Shown: one piece after another, positions 7,268-15,810 of the stretch
How positions within the stretch are numbered: position 1 is the first letter of the stretch
Layout of the letters: every line of letters begins with the position of its first letter
Source: an uncultured bacterium
GTDB taxonomy: Bacteria > Cyanobacteriota > Vampirovibrionia > Gastranaerophilales > Gastranaerophilaceae
DNA length: 64,000 nucleotides
Direction: 5' to 3'
NCBI GenBank assembly: GCA_949283255.1
Contig: CASDRS010000007.1
Span: forward strand, 1-64,000
The notes under the pieces: generated by a model
Databases searched by the model: none
Seen by the model: the letters and a program-made list of their open reading frames with translations, nothing else
Told to the model about the DNA's origin: nothing
Made by a program: the position numbers and the translations under genes

Positions 7268-9649
7268 ATGATAGAGAACTTGGAGCAATTAAAGCTCGCT
7301 ATAGATATAGAAATTAAGCATAGATATATTGATATAAGGGGAAAAGAGCAGTGTTTTTCGTCGTTCATTTGTAGTGAAGTAAAAAAATACAGTAAATCAT
7401 CCAAAAACAATCCTAAATGGCAAGTATTAAGAGAAACATTTGAGCATTACCCTTTTGCTTCTGTACCGGAGAGGCGCAGAGCAATAAATTTATTAGTAAA
7501 AATAGTAAAATCCGAACTTGAAATTACAAAGACAAAGACCAAAGAAGAAAGTACAAAAGAATTAAAAAATCCTAACGAAGTTGATGTAATGTATATAAAA
7601 GGGGTTGGTCCAAAAATAGCTTATATGCTGAATAAACTTGGTATACACACAGCAAATGACCTTATTTGTTATTTTCCAAGAAAGCATATAGATTATTCTT
7701 CAAGAACTTTAATAAGAGACTTGAGAGAAGGAGAGACAACGACAGTATTTGGGTACATTTCAGGCGTTTCAATATACAACACAACAAAAGGCTTATCTAT
7801 CACAAAGGTCATGGTAACCGATGAAAGTGGAAAGCTTGAACTGACATTTTTTAATGCAAAATCAAACAAATTTATGCAGGAGAGAATGCGCTCTCAGTTT
7901 CCAAAGAGTGCCGGTATAATGCTTTCAGGAACTGTAAAAAGAGACAATTACACAAACAGATTGACTTTTGACAAACCAACCTATTCGATAATGAGCGGAG
8001 AATTTTTAGCTGAAGGTAACAAAAATTTGAATCTGGCAAGAATCGTTCCTATCTATACTGTTTGTGAAAACTTAAACATAAAAACGCTTAGAAAAGCCAT
8101 TTACAACGCAATAGAACTTTATAAAAACAATATTATAAATGTTATACCTGATGAAATAAGAGAACGTCTTGGAATAATGGACAAGCGCATAGCCGTAGAA
8201 CAAATACATTTTCCTGAGACTATGGAAAAGCTTGAACAAGCAAGATTTAGCTTAATCTTTGAAGAATTATTTTTATTACAGTTAAAACTGATACGTCTGA
8301 GAGAAGAGAACAGCCACAAGTCGGCACTAGTACTAAAAATTAAAGAAAACGGACTTGTTCAAAATTTTATAAAGAGTTTACCATTTGAACTGACAGGAGG
8401 ACAAAAAAAGGCTGTTAACGAAATTTTGTCCGACTTAAACTCTGACAGACCTATGGCTAGGTTATTGCAGGGTGATGTTGGTAGCGGAAAAACAGTTGTT
8501 GCGAGCATAATGCTTTTGGCAGGTGTCGAAAACGGTTATCAGGGAGCTCTAATGGCCCCGACAGAAATACTTGCACAACAGCACTACAACAACCTTGTAA
8601 AATGGCTCACTCCTCTTGGGCTTAGTGTTGGTTTGTTTCTTGGTTCACAAGGAAAGAAAGTTAGAGAAAAATTTCAGCAAGACTTAAGAAACGGTCAAAC
8701 CGATATTGCAGTAGGAACACATGCTCTTATTCAAGACAACATCGATTTTAAAAATCTTGGAGCAATAGTAGTAGATGAACAGCACCGCTTTGGTGTAAAG
8801 CAAAGAAACGTATTAAAGAAAAAGTCATCAAATCCGCAAATGCTTACTATGACAGCGACACCTATACCAAGGACTCTTGCAATGACAGTACATGGTGATT
8901 TGGACTTAACCATAATAGACGAACTTCCAAAAGGCAGATTACCGATAAAAACCAGTCTTACAAGCTCCCATAGAGGAGTATATGAGCTTATTACAAAAGA
9001 AATTGAGGCAGGCCATCAAGCCTATGTAGTTTATCCGCTTATTGATGAAAGTGAAACTTTATCAGCAAAAGCTGCAACTATTGAAGCAGAGAAGCTCCAG
9101 AATGAAATATTCCCGCAATATAAAATCGGCTTGTTACACGGAAAGCTCAAAAATGATGAAAAAGAACAAGTAATGAAAGATTTTAAAGACAAAAAATATG
9201 ATATTCTTGTATCAACAACAGTTGTTGAAGTCGGAGTGGATGTCGAAAATGCAACAGTAATGGTTATAGAAAATGCTGAAAGATTTGGGCTATCGCAATT
9301 GCACCAGTTAAGAGGAAGAGTCGGCAGAAGTGCTCTACAATCATATTGTGTACTTGTTTCAGCATCAAAATCACAAGAGACAAGAGAACGACTCGGAATA
9401 ATGACACAGACAAATGACGGCTTTGTAATAGCGGAAAAAGACCTGCAATTGAGAGGACCTGGAGAATTTTTGGGAACACGCCAGAGCGGATTACCTGATT
9501 TAAAACTTTCAGATATAGTAAAAGATGCCAAAATTCTTGAATTAGCAAGACAAGAAGCCATAAACTTAGTTCAATCCGGTAAAATTAAAAATTATCCTAT
9601 ACTCGAAAAAGTAACATCACTAGAAATGTTTAGCGGTTTAGAAATATAA
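7268..9649 (+). CDS. recG: ATP-dependent DNA helicase RecG
   Basis: Branch-migration helicase that reverses stalled forks and processes Holliday junctions. A 793-residue protein: an unusual N-terminal extension of about 105 residues, then the wedge/OB region (IKGVGPKIAYMLNKLGI, YFPRKHIDY), the helicase core with Walker A GDVGSGKT, Walker B VDEQHRFG, TATPIPRTLA, and VVEVGVDV followed by QLRGRVGR, and the RecG C-terminal ERLGIMTQTNDGF...GPGEFLGTRQSG. No Shine-Dalgarno is visible. TAAAAT lies exactly 6 nt before the ATG, so a leaderless transcript is possible. Confidence 0.96.
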   Translation: MIENLEQLKLAIDIEIKHRYIDIRGKEQCFSSFICSEVKKYSKSSKNNPKWQVLRETFEHYPFASVPERRRAINLLVKIVKSELEITKTKTKEESTKELKNPNEVDVMYIKGVGPKIAYMLNKLGIHTANDLICYFPRKHIDYSSRTLIRDLREGETTTVFGYISGVSIYNTTKGLSITKVMVTDESGKLELTFFNAKSNKFMQERMRSQFPKSAGIMLSGTVKRDNYTNRLTFDKPTYSIMSGEFLAEGNKNLNLARIVPIYTVCENLNIKTLRKAIYNAIELYKNNIINVIPDEIRERLGIMDKRIAVEQIHFPETMEKLEQARFSLIFEELFLLQLKLIRLREENSHKSALVLKIKENGLVQNFIKSLPFELTGGQKKAVNEILSDLNSDRPMARLLQGDVGSGKTVVASIMLLAGVENGYQGALMAPTEILAQQHYNNLVKWLTPLGLSVGLFLGSQGKKVREKFQQDLRNGQTDIAVGTHALIQDNIDFKNLGAIVVDEQHRFGVKQRNVLKKKSSNPQMLTMTATPIPRTLAMTVHGDLDLTIIDELPKGRLPIKTSLTSSHRGVYELITKEIEAGHQAYVVYPLIDESETLSAKAATIEAEKLQNEIFPQYKIGLLHGKLKNDEKEQVMKDFKDKKYDILVSTTVVEVGVDVENATVMVIENAERFGLSQLHQLRGRVGRSALQSYCVLVSASKSQETRERLGIMTQTNDGFVIAEKDLQLRGPGEFLGTRQSGLPDLKLSDIVKDAKILELARQEAINLVQSGKIKNYPILEKVTSLEMFSGLEI

Positions 9650-9691
9650 AGTTTTGTAAAACAAAAATTTCAGGAAAAAGCAATTATTTAA

Positions 9692-9710
9692 ACTTTATAT
9701 ACTTTATATA
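9692..9710 (+). promoter_or_regulatory. Tandem ACTTTATATA promoter-like element
   Basis: Two overlapping copies of ACTTTATATA (9692-9701 and 9701-9710) end 27 nt before the ATG of the downstream lineage-specific gene. The same decamer or a one-base variant occurs at similar distances before the genes at 39966, 51538(-), 52511(-) and 63698. The upstream TATAAAGTTTTGTAAAA at 9645-9661 only weakly resembles the TGTAA-N7-TTACA dyad seen at three of those promoters. Confidence 0.55.
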
Positions 9711-9737
9711 TTTAAGAAAGAGTATAAGGAAACAACT

Positions 9738-10142
9738 ATGGTTCCAAGATGTATATTTATGCAACCGGGCTCTATTGGGGCAAGGTACAGCAACAATACA
9801 ACATACATTCAAAATAACTTCTTCGGAGGCAAATGTCCGCAAAATATCTGGAGCGGGTATCCAAGAGTTACGATGCGACCAATGTACTATCAAACTGGAT
9901 GTACGTGGGGAATGCCGTTCTACTCATATATGCCTGGTTTTGTACAAAATGCAATAACAAGATTTATGGGATTTAACCTTATTCAATCGATGATGAACTT
10001 AGGTAAAACCCCAACCCTTACACCGGGAACGCCTGAAACACCGGAAACACCTCAAACTCCGGAATCTCAATTGACGGCAGAAAACATGCACGCCAGTCAA
10101 GAAGAGCTCGACGAAGTTAACAACAAATACCAAACCAGCTAA
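9738..10142 (+). CDS. Lineage-specific Tyr/Met/Pro-rich protein
   Basis: A 134-residue protein of no recognised family. The first 85 residues are rich in aromatic residues, Met, Pro and Gly with four Cys (PRCIFMQPG, GGKCPQNIW, YYQTGCTWGMPFYSYMPGF). A Thr/Pro-Glu repeat then follows (TPGTPETPETPQTPES), and an acidic tail ends it. No signal peptide is apparent. In style it resembles the N-terminal part of the protein at 39.97 kb, and both genes have ACTTTATATA upstream. The gene is convergent with the VWA gene, with 6 bp between stops. Confidence 0.7.
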   Translation: MVPRCIFMQPGSIGARYSNNTTYIQNNFFGGKCPQNIWSGYPRVTMRPMYYQTGCTWGMPFYSYMPGFVQNAITRFMGFNLIQSMMNLGKTPTLTPGTPETPETPQTPESQLTAENMHASQEELDEVNNKYQTS

Positions 10143-10148
10143 AGCAAT

Positions 10149-10862
10149 TTAGCGATTCGGAATAATCTTTGCCTCAACCTGTTTTGAGGCTTTTGTGCTG
10201 TTTGTAAGACTTCTGGCAAGTTCAGCTGCAGTGTTTGCGGTATAAAATTTTCCGCCAGTAACAAGCGAAGTACACTGCAATTGTGCAAGATCATCTTCAT
10301 CTTCGATATTAAAAGCAATGACGTCTATATACACATCTTTCCTGATTTTTACAAGCTCCATAACAAACTTACAAGGACTTTCATCACAATTTTCACCACC
10401 ATCAGTGAGAAGAATAATATGCTTTTTCCCAGGGAACCCCATAAAATCGTATTTCACAGCTTGCTTAAGCGAATAAGTAATAGGAGTCATCCCCTTTGGA
10501 CTTGTTCTTGAAAGAGCATCTTCTATTGCAAAAGCATTTGAAGTAGTTATAGGCACAAGTAAAGACGAAGCTCTGCACGCATCAAACGGAGTAAAACCCA
10601 TTTTATGTCCATAAACTCTTAAACCGACAAAGCTTTTTGGATTAAGAGAGGGGAGAAGTTTTCTCATAGTATCAAGCATCATATCAACTTTACTCTCGCC
10701 ATCCAAATACTCAGACATTGAATTTGAAAAATCTAAAATAAACAACGTCCTCTCATCCGCAGTTTGAGATAATTTATAATTATCTGGAGAATAAACTCCG
10801 TAACTTTCTGCAAGGACAGGCAATGACACTATAAAAAAGCAAATCAACAAAAACTTCTTCAT
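10149..10862 (-). CDS. Exported von Willebrand factor A domain protein
   Basis: The start is set at the ATG giving MKKFLLICFFIVSLPVLAES, a clear signal peptide; the frame remains open upstream to a TTG near the previous gene, but that would bury the signal. The mature part is one VWA domain with the complete metal-binding MIDAS set: DFSNSMS (DxSxS), Thr in GMTPI, and Asp in LLTDGGENC. Four Cys in the mature domain could form disulfides. VWA domains bind proteins through a divalent metal; the ligand here is unknown. It lies directly downstream of the LD-carboxypeptidase gene on the same strand, so an envelope role fits. Confidence 0.87.
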   Translation of the reverse strand: MKKFLLICFFIVSLPVLAESYGVYSPDNYKLSQTADERTLFILDFSNSMSEYLDGESKVDMMLDTMRKLLPSLNPKSFVGLRVYGHKMGFTPFDACRASSLLVPITTSNAFAIEDALSRTSPKGMTPITYSLKQAVKYDFMGFPGKKHIILLTDGGENCDESPCKFVMELVKIRKDVYIDVIAFNIEDEDDLAQLQCTSLVTGGKFYTANTAAELARSLTNSTKASKQVEAKIIPNR

Positions 10863-10908
10863 AATAATATTATAATTATGAAGATAAAAACTAACATTAG
10901 CTAACAAG

Positions 10909-11787
10909 CTAATATACAGCTAATTCACCATCAAGAACGGAATAAGCACCATAAGGAAGCGTTTGTTTCTCCTCTTCATGCGAAAATTTAAATCCTCCAT
11001 AAGCCGGAACAGCCAAAACTTTTGATGTTTCAGAGAGCACCTCTCTTAACCACTCATCATCATCTACTCCTGTAAATTTGCCAAAAGCTATTCCTCGTAT
11101 ATTTTCACGGAATTTCTTTATATTAATAAGCTGATTAAACATTTTATCAATCTTATAAACGGGTTCATTAACATCTTCTGCAAAAAATATAAACCCTTCA
11201 TCAGGAATAAAATCAATTCCGCACAAAGATACGAGCGTCGCCAAATTACCCCCAAACGTAATTCCTTCAGCTCGACCCGGAAGATAAGTGTCCTCGGACA
11301 TATAAAAATTCCTTTGCCCTGACAACACATTGAAAAACGATTCTTCAGTCAATGAATTTGGCAACTCTGATGCAAAGTCGCTAACAGCCATAGGAGAAGA
11401 ATAAGTAATTAATCCTGAATGCTTTAGAAACATTGCGGACAAAGCCGTAACATCAGAATATCCGCAAAATATTTTAGGATTATTTTTAATTAATTCAAAA
11501 TCAATTAACTTTATAAGTCTAATAGCACCATAACCACCTCTGGCACAAACAATAGCCTTTACATTCTCATCAAGAAAAGCATTATGCAAATCTTCTACTC
11601 TTGAAGCATCATCTCCTGCAAGATACCTCTCAACGTCAAAAAGATGTTCAGCTAACTTAACCCTATACCCTTTTTTTTCGAAGTAAGACTTTGCAGCCAT
11701 TACAGGTTCAAATTCAACAGGCCCTGAAGTCGCAATTATTTCAATTAAATCACCACAAGAAAGCGGTCTAGGTTTAAGTAAATTCAT
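10909..11787 (-). CDS. ldcA: Muramoyltetrapeptide LD-carboxypeptidase (S66)
   Basis: Removes the terminal D-Ala from the tetrapeptide of recycled peptidoglycan. The 292-residue length is normal. Family features are ARGGYGAIRLI, the nucleophile Ser in GYSDVTAL, the Glu in FFAEDVNEP and the His in FKFSHEEE, which together form the S66 Ser-Glu-His triad. No signal peptide is present, consistent with a cytoplasmic recycling enzyme. The VWA gene follows on the same strand; dnaX is divergent, only 40 bp away. Confidence 0.92.
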   Translation of the reverse strand: MNLLKPRPLSCGDLIEIIATSGPVEFEPVMAAKSYFEKKGYRVKLAEHLFDVERYLAGDDASRVEDLHNAFLDENVKAIVCARGGYGAIRLIKLIDFELIKNNPKIFCGYSDVTALSAMFLKHSGLITYSSPMAVSDFASELPNSLTEESFFNVLSGQRNFYMSEDTYLPGRAEGITFGGNLATLVSLCGIDFIPDEGFIFFAEDVNEPVYKIDKMFNQLINIKKFRENIRGIAFGKFTGVDDDEWLREVLSETSKVLAVPAYGGFKFSHEEEKQTLPYGAYSVLDGELAVY

Positions 11788-11827
11788 AAATTTTCCTTTT
11801 TTAATTCTCTTCTGTTATAATAATACT

Positions 11828-13801
11828 ATGATGAATGAAAAATATATACCTTTGTACAGGAAATATCGTCCGCAAAGATTAGAAGAAATCGTCGGGCAAG
11901 AACATATAAAAAGGGCACTTAAAAACGCAATTACACAAAATAAAATTTCGCATGCATATCTTTTTACAGGGCCGAGAGGTACAGGTAAGACATCTACAGC
12001 GAGAATTTTTGCTAAATCACTAAATTGCGTAGAAGGACCAACGATAAATCCTTGCGGAGTTTGTGAAAACTGCGTTAACATAACAAACTCAGTTCCAATG
12101 GACGTTGTCGAAATAGATGCTGCAAGCAACAGAAAAGTAGAGGATGCACAGAACATTCTTGAAAAAGTTATGTACGCTCCCGTAAGCAGCCGCTACAAGA
12201 TATATATAATAGATGAAGTTCACATGCTCTCAAACACTGCCTTTAATGCACTATTGAAAACACTTGAAGAACCGCCGAAGAATGTTATCTTTATATTGGC
12301 AACAACTGAAGTTCACAAAGTCCTTGATACAATCAAAAGTCGCTGTCAAAGGTTTGATTTCAAAAGAATAACAACTGAAGATATCGTAAAACACTTGCGA
12401 TATATAGCAGATAAAGAAAGTATTAACATTACAGATGATGCCTTGCTTGCTATTGCTAAAAGCTCTGCAGGTGGAATGAGAGACAGCATAGCTCTGCTTG
12501 ACCAATTGAGCATACTTGACGGTGAAGAAGCGATTTCAACAGATGATATCAATAATTTACTCGGCAGAATTTCTTTTGATATACTATATAGCCTTGCAGA
12601 AGCTGTTGCTAATTCCAATCAGCAAGATGCAATAGAAATACTTGAAAAGATTTATAATTCAGGTAATGAGCCAACTCTAATTTTAACAAATTTACTGGAT
12701 TACTTTAAAAATCTGCTAATTGTAAAAAATTGCAAGCAAGAAATTGTTCAAGAGCTTACACAACTAAGTTCACCTCAAATTGATGAGCTAAAAAAACAAG
12801 CAGAAAAGCTGGAAACGCAGCAAATCACATTTCTAATAGATAAAACTTCTGATTACATAAAAGATGTAAAAAATTCAAATAATCCAAGGCTTTGGCTTGA
12901 AGTCGGTATAATAGATCTTGCAAACCTCACAGAAAACACTAAACTTCTTGATTTGCAAAATAGAATAACACAGCTTGAAAATGGAGCTCCCGTTCAAAGT
13001 TCTCAGGCAACAAGCAATTACAAAACACCGCCTGTCCCTGTGTCAACAATTCATAAAATAAAAGAACAGCTTGAAGAAAATCTTGCAAAATCTAAAATCA
13101 CTTCAGAAGCTAAAAAAACAGATATTCCACAGATAACAAAATCTGAGGTTAAACATACTGTAGAGGAAGAAAAAACACAAACTCCTGAGCCTACAGTTGA
13201 AAAGGTTACACAAACTGAAAAAGCTCTGGAAACTCAAAAAGAAGAAACACATCAAAGAAAAGATGAAGAAAATCACGATGACTTTTCTCCAATGCCTTCC
13301 TCTCAACCTCAAACAGTTTCTGACGGAAGTAATATTGCAGAACTTTGGGGACAATTACTTACAAATATTCAATCTGCCCCAACGAGAGCATTACTTAAGC
13401 AGTGGGCTAATCCTATAAAGTTACAGCCAGACGAAATTATTATAACAATTAAAAACGAGCTTCTACTTAACCAGTTTGTTTCCGGTAATAAGAAGAAAAT
13501 TTTGTCAGATGCGGTTGATTTGTTGTTTAATCAGACAAATTCAAATATAATTGTAAGACTCCCGCAAGCCGGCGATACACAAGTTAAACCGGTTACAAAA
13601 CAATCCACTGCGACGCCCAGGCAATTAACACCAAAAAACAACCCGCCAGAGCCAGAGCCTGACAATGAAGAAATTTACGCAGCCAAAAAGAACTTAGAAA
13701 AGTCTGAAAAAGACTTAAAAAAGCATACTACTAATGCTGCAAGCAGCTCAGATCAAGTTAACATGATTGTAGATCTATTTGACGGCAAAATAATAGACTA
13801 A
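11828..13801 (+). CDS. dnaX: DNA polymerase III subunit gamma/tau
   Basis: Clamp-loader ATPase and organiser of the replicative polymerase. A 657-residue protein: AAA+ module with Walker A GPRGTGKTSTAR, zinc-finger Cys in CGVCENC plus an upstream NC, the DAASNRKVEDAQ block, Walker B DEVHMLS, and sensor 1 ILATTEVHKV. A Lys/Glu/Thr/Pro-rich linker spans about residues 390-490, followed by a tau-like C-terminal domain (LWGQLLTNIQ). No Shine-Dalgarno is present. TATAAT ends exactly 6 nt before the ATG, implying a leaderless mRNA; the next codon is also ATG, so the start could be one residue later. Confidence 0.96.
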   Translation: MMNEKYIPLYRKYRPQRLEEIVGQEHIKRALKNAITQNKISHAYLFTGPRGTGKTSTARIFAKSLNCVEGPTINPCGVCENCVNITNSVPMDVVEIDAASNRKVEDAQNILEKVMYAPVSSRYKIYIIDEVHMLSNTAFNALLKTLEEPPKNVIFILATTEVHKVLDTIKSRCQRFDFKRITTEDIVKHLRYIADKESINITDDALLAIAKSSAGGMRDSIALLDQLSILDGEEAISTDDINNLLGRISFDILYSLAEAVANSNQQDAIEILEKIYNSGNEPTLILTNLLDYFKNLLIVKNCKQEIVQELTQLSSPQIDELKKQAEKLETQQITFLIDKTSDYIKDVKNSNNPRLWLEVGIIDLANLTENTKLLDLQNRITQLENGAPVQSSQATSNYKTPPVPVSTIHKIKEQLEENLAKSKITSEAKKTDIPQITKSEVKHTVEEEKTQTPEPTVEKVTQTEKALETQKEETHQRKDEENHDDFSPMPSSQPQTVSDGSNIAELWGQLLTNIQSAPTRALLKQWANPIKLQPDEIIITIKNELLLNQFVSGNKKKILSDAVDLLFNQTNSNIIVRLPQAGDTQVKPVTKQSTATPRQLTPKNNPPEPEPDNEEIYAAKKNLEKSEKDLKKHTTNAASSSDQVNMIVDLFDGKIID

Positions 13802-13839
13802 AGTAACACTGCTTTTATCTAGGATTATGCTGACAAAAT

Positions 13840-15798
13840 TTACGCAGCCATGTGCTTGTTAAGGAAATCTTTATTAGCATTAGCCAAGAATGAACTGTCA
13901 GAAGAATTACCAGCGCTACCAGCAGTTTTGGCATCACTACTAGCTTTGTCAGCAGTATCTACAGTTGCAGCTTTATCAGTTTTTGCAACTTTTTTGTTTT
14001 CTTTACCTGCAGCTGCAGCTTCCATTTTCTTTATTTCTTCTGCCATTTCTGCCTTAACCTGTTCTATAGTTTTTCCTTGTTCTTTAGCTAACTTAGCAAT
14101 TCTCTTTTCTTCATTAGCCTTAGACATCTTATCGTTAATCTTAGGCAAGTAGTAGCCGAGGAAAATACCTGAATATGCATAACCTACAAGCTGAGCAATA
14201 TTCAATACAGCCAATTTGCCTTTTAAAGAAGATCTGATATCCTTTGGTAAAGCCTTAGCAGCTTCAAGCAACTTGCCATAAGAAAGAGCCTTTCCGTCTT
14301 CTACAACTTTTATACCATTATTCTTAAGTGTTTCAAGTAAAACTTCATCTCTTGATTTAACAGAAGAATTCTTAATCCAGTTAATAACGCCTTTACCGGA
14401 ATTCTTAGTAATATTAATCAAATCTTTGTTCATTAATCTTGTAACACCCTTAGTAACAAGGCTTCCAAGTATCAATAAGTTTAAGAATCCGAGAGAGTCT
14501 TTAACAGCAGATTCTCTAAGTTCGTCTTTGTCTCTTGCAACCATCAAACGTGAAATAATAGTCATACCGTAAACAAACTTCAATTGGTTGATAGTTGGCA
14601 TCATACCCTTAAATTGAATTTTCGCTAAGAATCTGTTACCAAAAGCCTTTAATTTTTGAGAATTTGTTAAAACTTTGCTTGCTTCCTTAATAGCAGATTT
14701 TTTATCACCAATCATAATAGTAGATAAAGCACCTGCACCAAAGATAGCTGACATAGCAGCCTTCATAGCTAAGAATTTCTTTGACTTATCTCTTTTACGT
14801 CCAGGAACACCAGGGAAACCGTCACAACCAGTTTTCTTTCTTGTTAAGTACATATTTATAGGTTGTACTGACATACCGAATAAAGCCGCAAAGCCAAGAC
14901 CTGCAACTGAACGTGAAACATTCAATTTCTTCAAAGATTTTAATAAATCAACAGCCTCTGCACTTGCAGCTTGCTTGAAGCTCTTAACCGCTTCAGGTTT
15001 TCTGAATGCCTTAGTTACATTGTGAATATTTTCTATTAAAGTAGACAAAGTGTTGTCAGCTTGAAGAGGTTGACCTTTAAAGAATCCGTTAAGAACAACA
15101 CTACGTTCAGCACCAGTATCGGCAGCCATCAATGTCCTAATATAATTTACGTCTTTTGAGCCGATAATATCTTTTTTACCGTTTTTAATCAAATCTTCAT
15201 ATTTAGCTTTTACAAGAGCCTTAGTCTCGTCAGACAAAGAAACCATACCATCAAAAGCATCCGGACGAGAAGGATTATAGAATTTAATATTTGATAAAAC
15301 ATTATCTAAATAAGAACTCAACGGATCAGAAGAACCTGATTTCAAAGCATTAAACCAATGATCACCCAATATATTCAAAGTATCATTGTTAGCAAATATT
15401 TTGTGAGCCTTAAATTTATATGCTCTATTTAACCCCATAGCAAGAGCAGCACCTGCAGCAGTACCATATACACCTACCATAGCGTGGTTAAATGTACCTG
15501 TAGATTCTCTTCTACCAGTTTCCAAACCTGTAGCAATACCACGATGCCTTGTATCATAGTAAGTTCTCGGAACAACCATAGAACCTACATCAACAAGGTT
15601 AGCACCCCAAGCCTGATTTGTATCCAAAAATCTCAAAAAGACATTAGGAACAACCATAGCCGCTGAAAGAAAACCTGTAAATGCAGGACTATTTGCATTA
15701 GCGCTATAGCCGGAATTAGAGGTTGTATCTTTATCAAAATGTCTTAACTGTTGTTGTCTTTTCTGTTCAAATTGTGGGGTTATACGTTTAATTTCCAT
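13840..15798 (-). CDS. SPxFTG-motif membrane protein, paralogue of the upstream gene
   Basis: A 652-residue protein of no recognised family. It has no Sec signal, an SPAFTG motif at residues 37-42, and several hydrophobic/Gly-Ala segments (around 110-125, 290-310, 335-360 and 545-560). The last 80 residues are a charged coiled-coil (NEEKRIAKLAKEQGK) followed by an Ala/Lys/Ser low-complexity tail. It shares with the next gene SPxFTG, RRESTG, QPIN..(T)RKTG and DELRES.V.D. Paired, co-directional and only 12 bp apart, the two are probably co-transcribed and may form one complex. Function unknown. Confidence 0.8.
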   Translation of the reverse strand: MEIKRITPQFEQKRQQQLRHFDKDTTSNSGYSANANSPAFTGFLSAAMVVPNVFLRFLDTNQAWGANLVDVGSMVVPRTYYDTRHRGIATGLETGRRESTGTFNHAMVGVYGTAAGAALAMGLNRAYKFKAHKIFANNDTLNILGDHWFNALKSGSSDPLSSYLDNVLSNIKFYNPSRPDAFDGMVSLSDETKALVKAKYEDLIKNGKKDIIGSKDVNYIRTLMAADTGAERSVVLNGFFKGQPLQADNTLSTLIENIHNVTKAFRKPEAVKSFKQAASAEAVDLLKSLKKLNVSRSVAGLGFAALFGMSVQPINMYLTRKKTGCDGFPGVPGRKRDKSKKFLAMKAAMSAIFGAGALSTIMIGDKKSAIKEASKVLTNSQKLKAFGNRFLAKIQFKGMMPTINQLKFVYGMTIISRLMVARDKDELRESAVKDSLGFLNLLILGSLVTKGVTRLMNKDLINITKNSGKGVINWIKNSSVKSRDEVLLETLKNNGIKVVEDGKALSYGKLLEAAKALPKDIRSSLKGKLAVLNIAQLVGYAYSGIFLGYYLPKINDKMSKANEEKRIAKLAKEQGKTIEQVKAEMAEEIKKMEAAAAGKENKKVAKTDKAATVDTADKASSDAKTAGSAGNSSDSSFLANANKDFLNKHMAA

Positions 15799-15810
15799 AA
15801 TTACTTTCCT

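Noticed and set aside
9031-9561. 176-codon minus-strand frame inside recG
   Set aside because: Antisense to conserved helicase motifs, Ser/Phe/Cys-rich, typical shadow frame.
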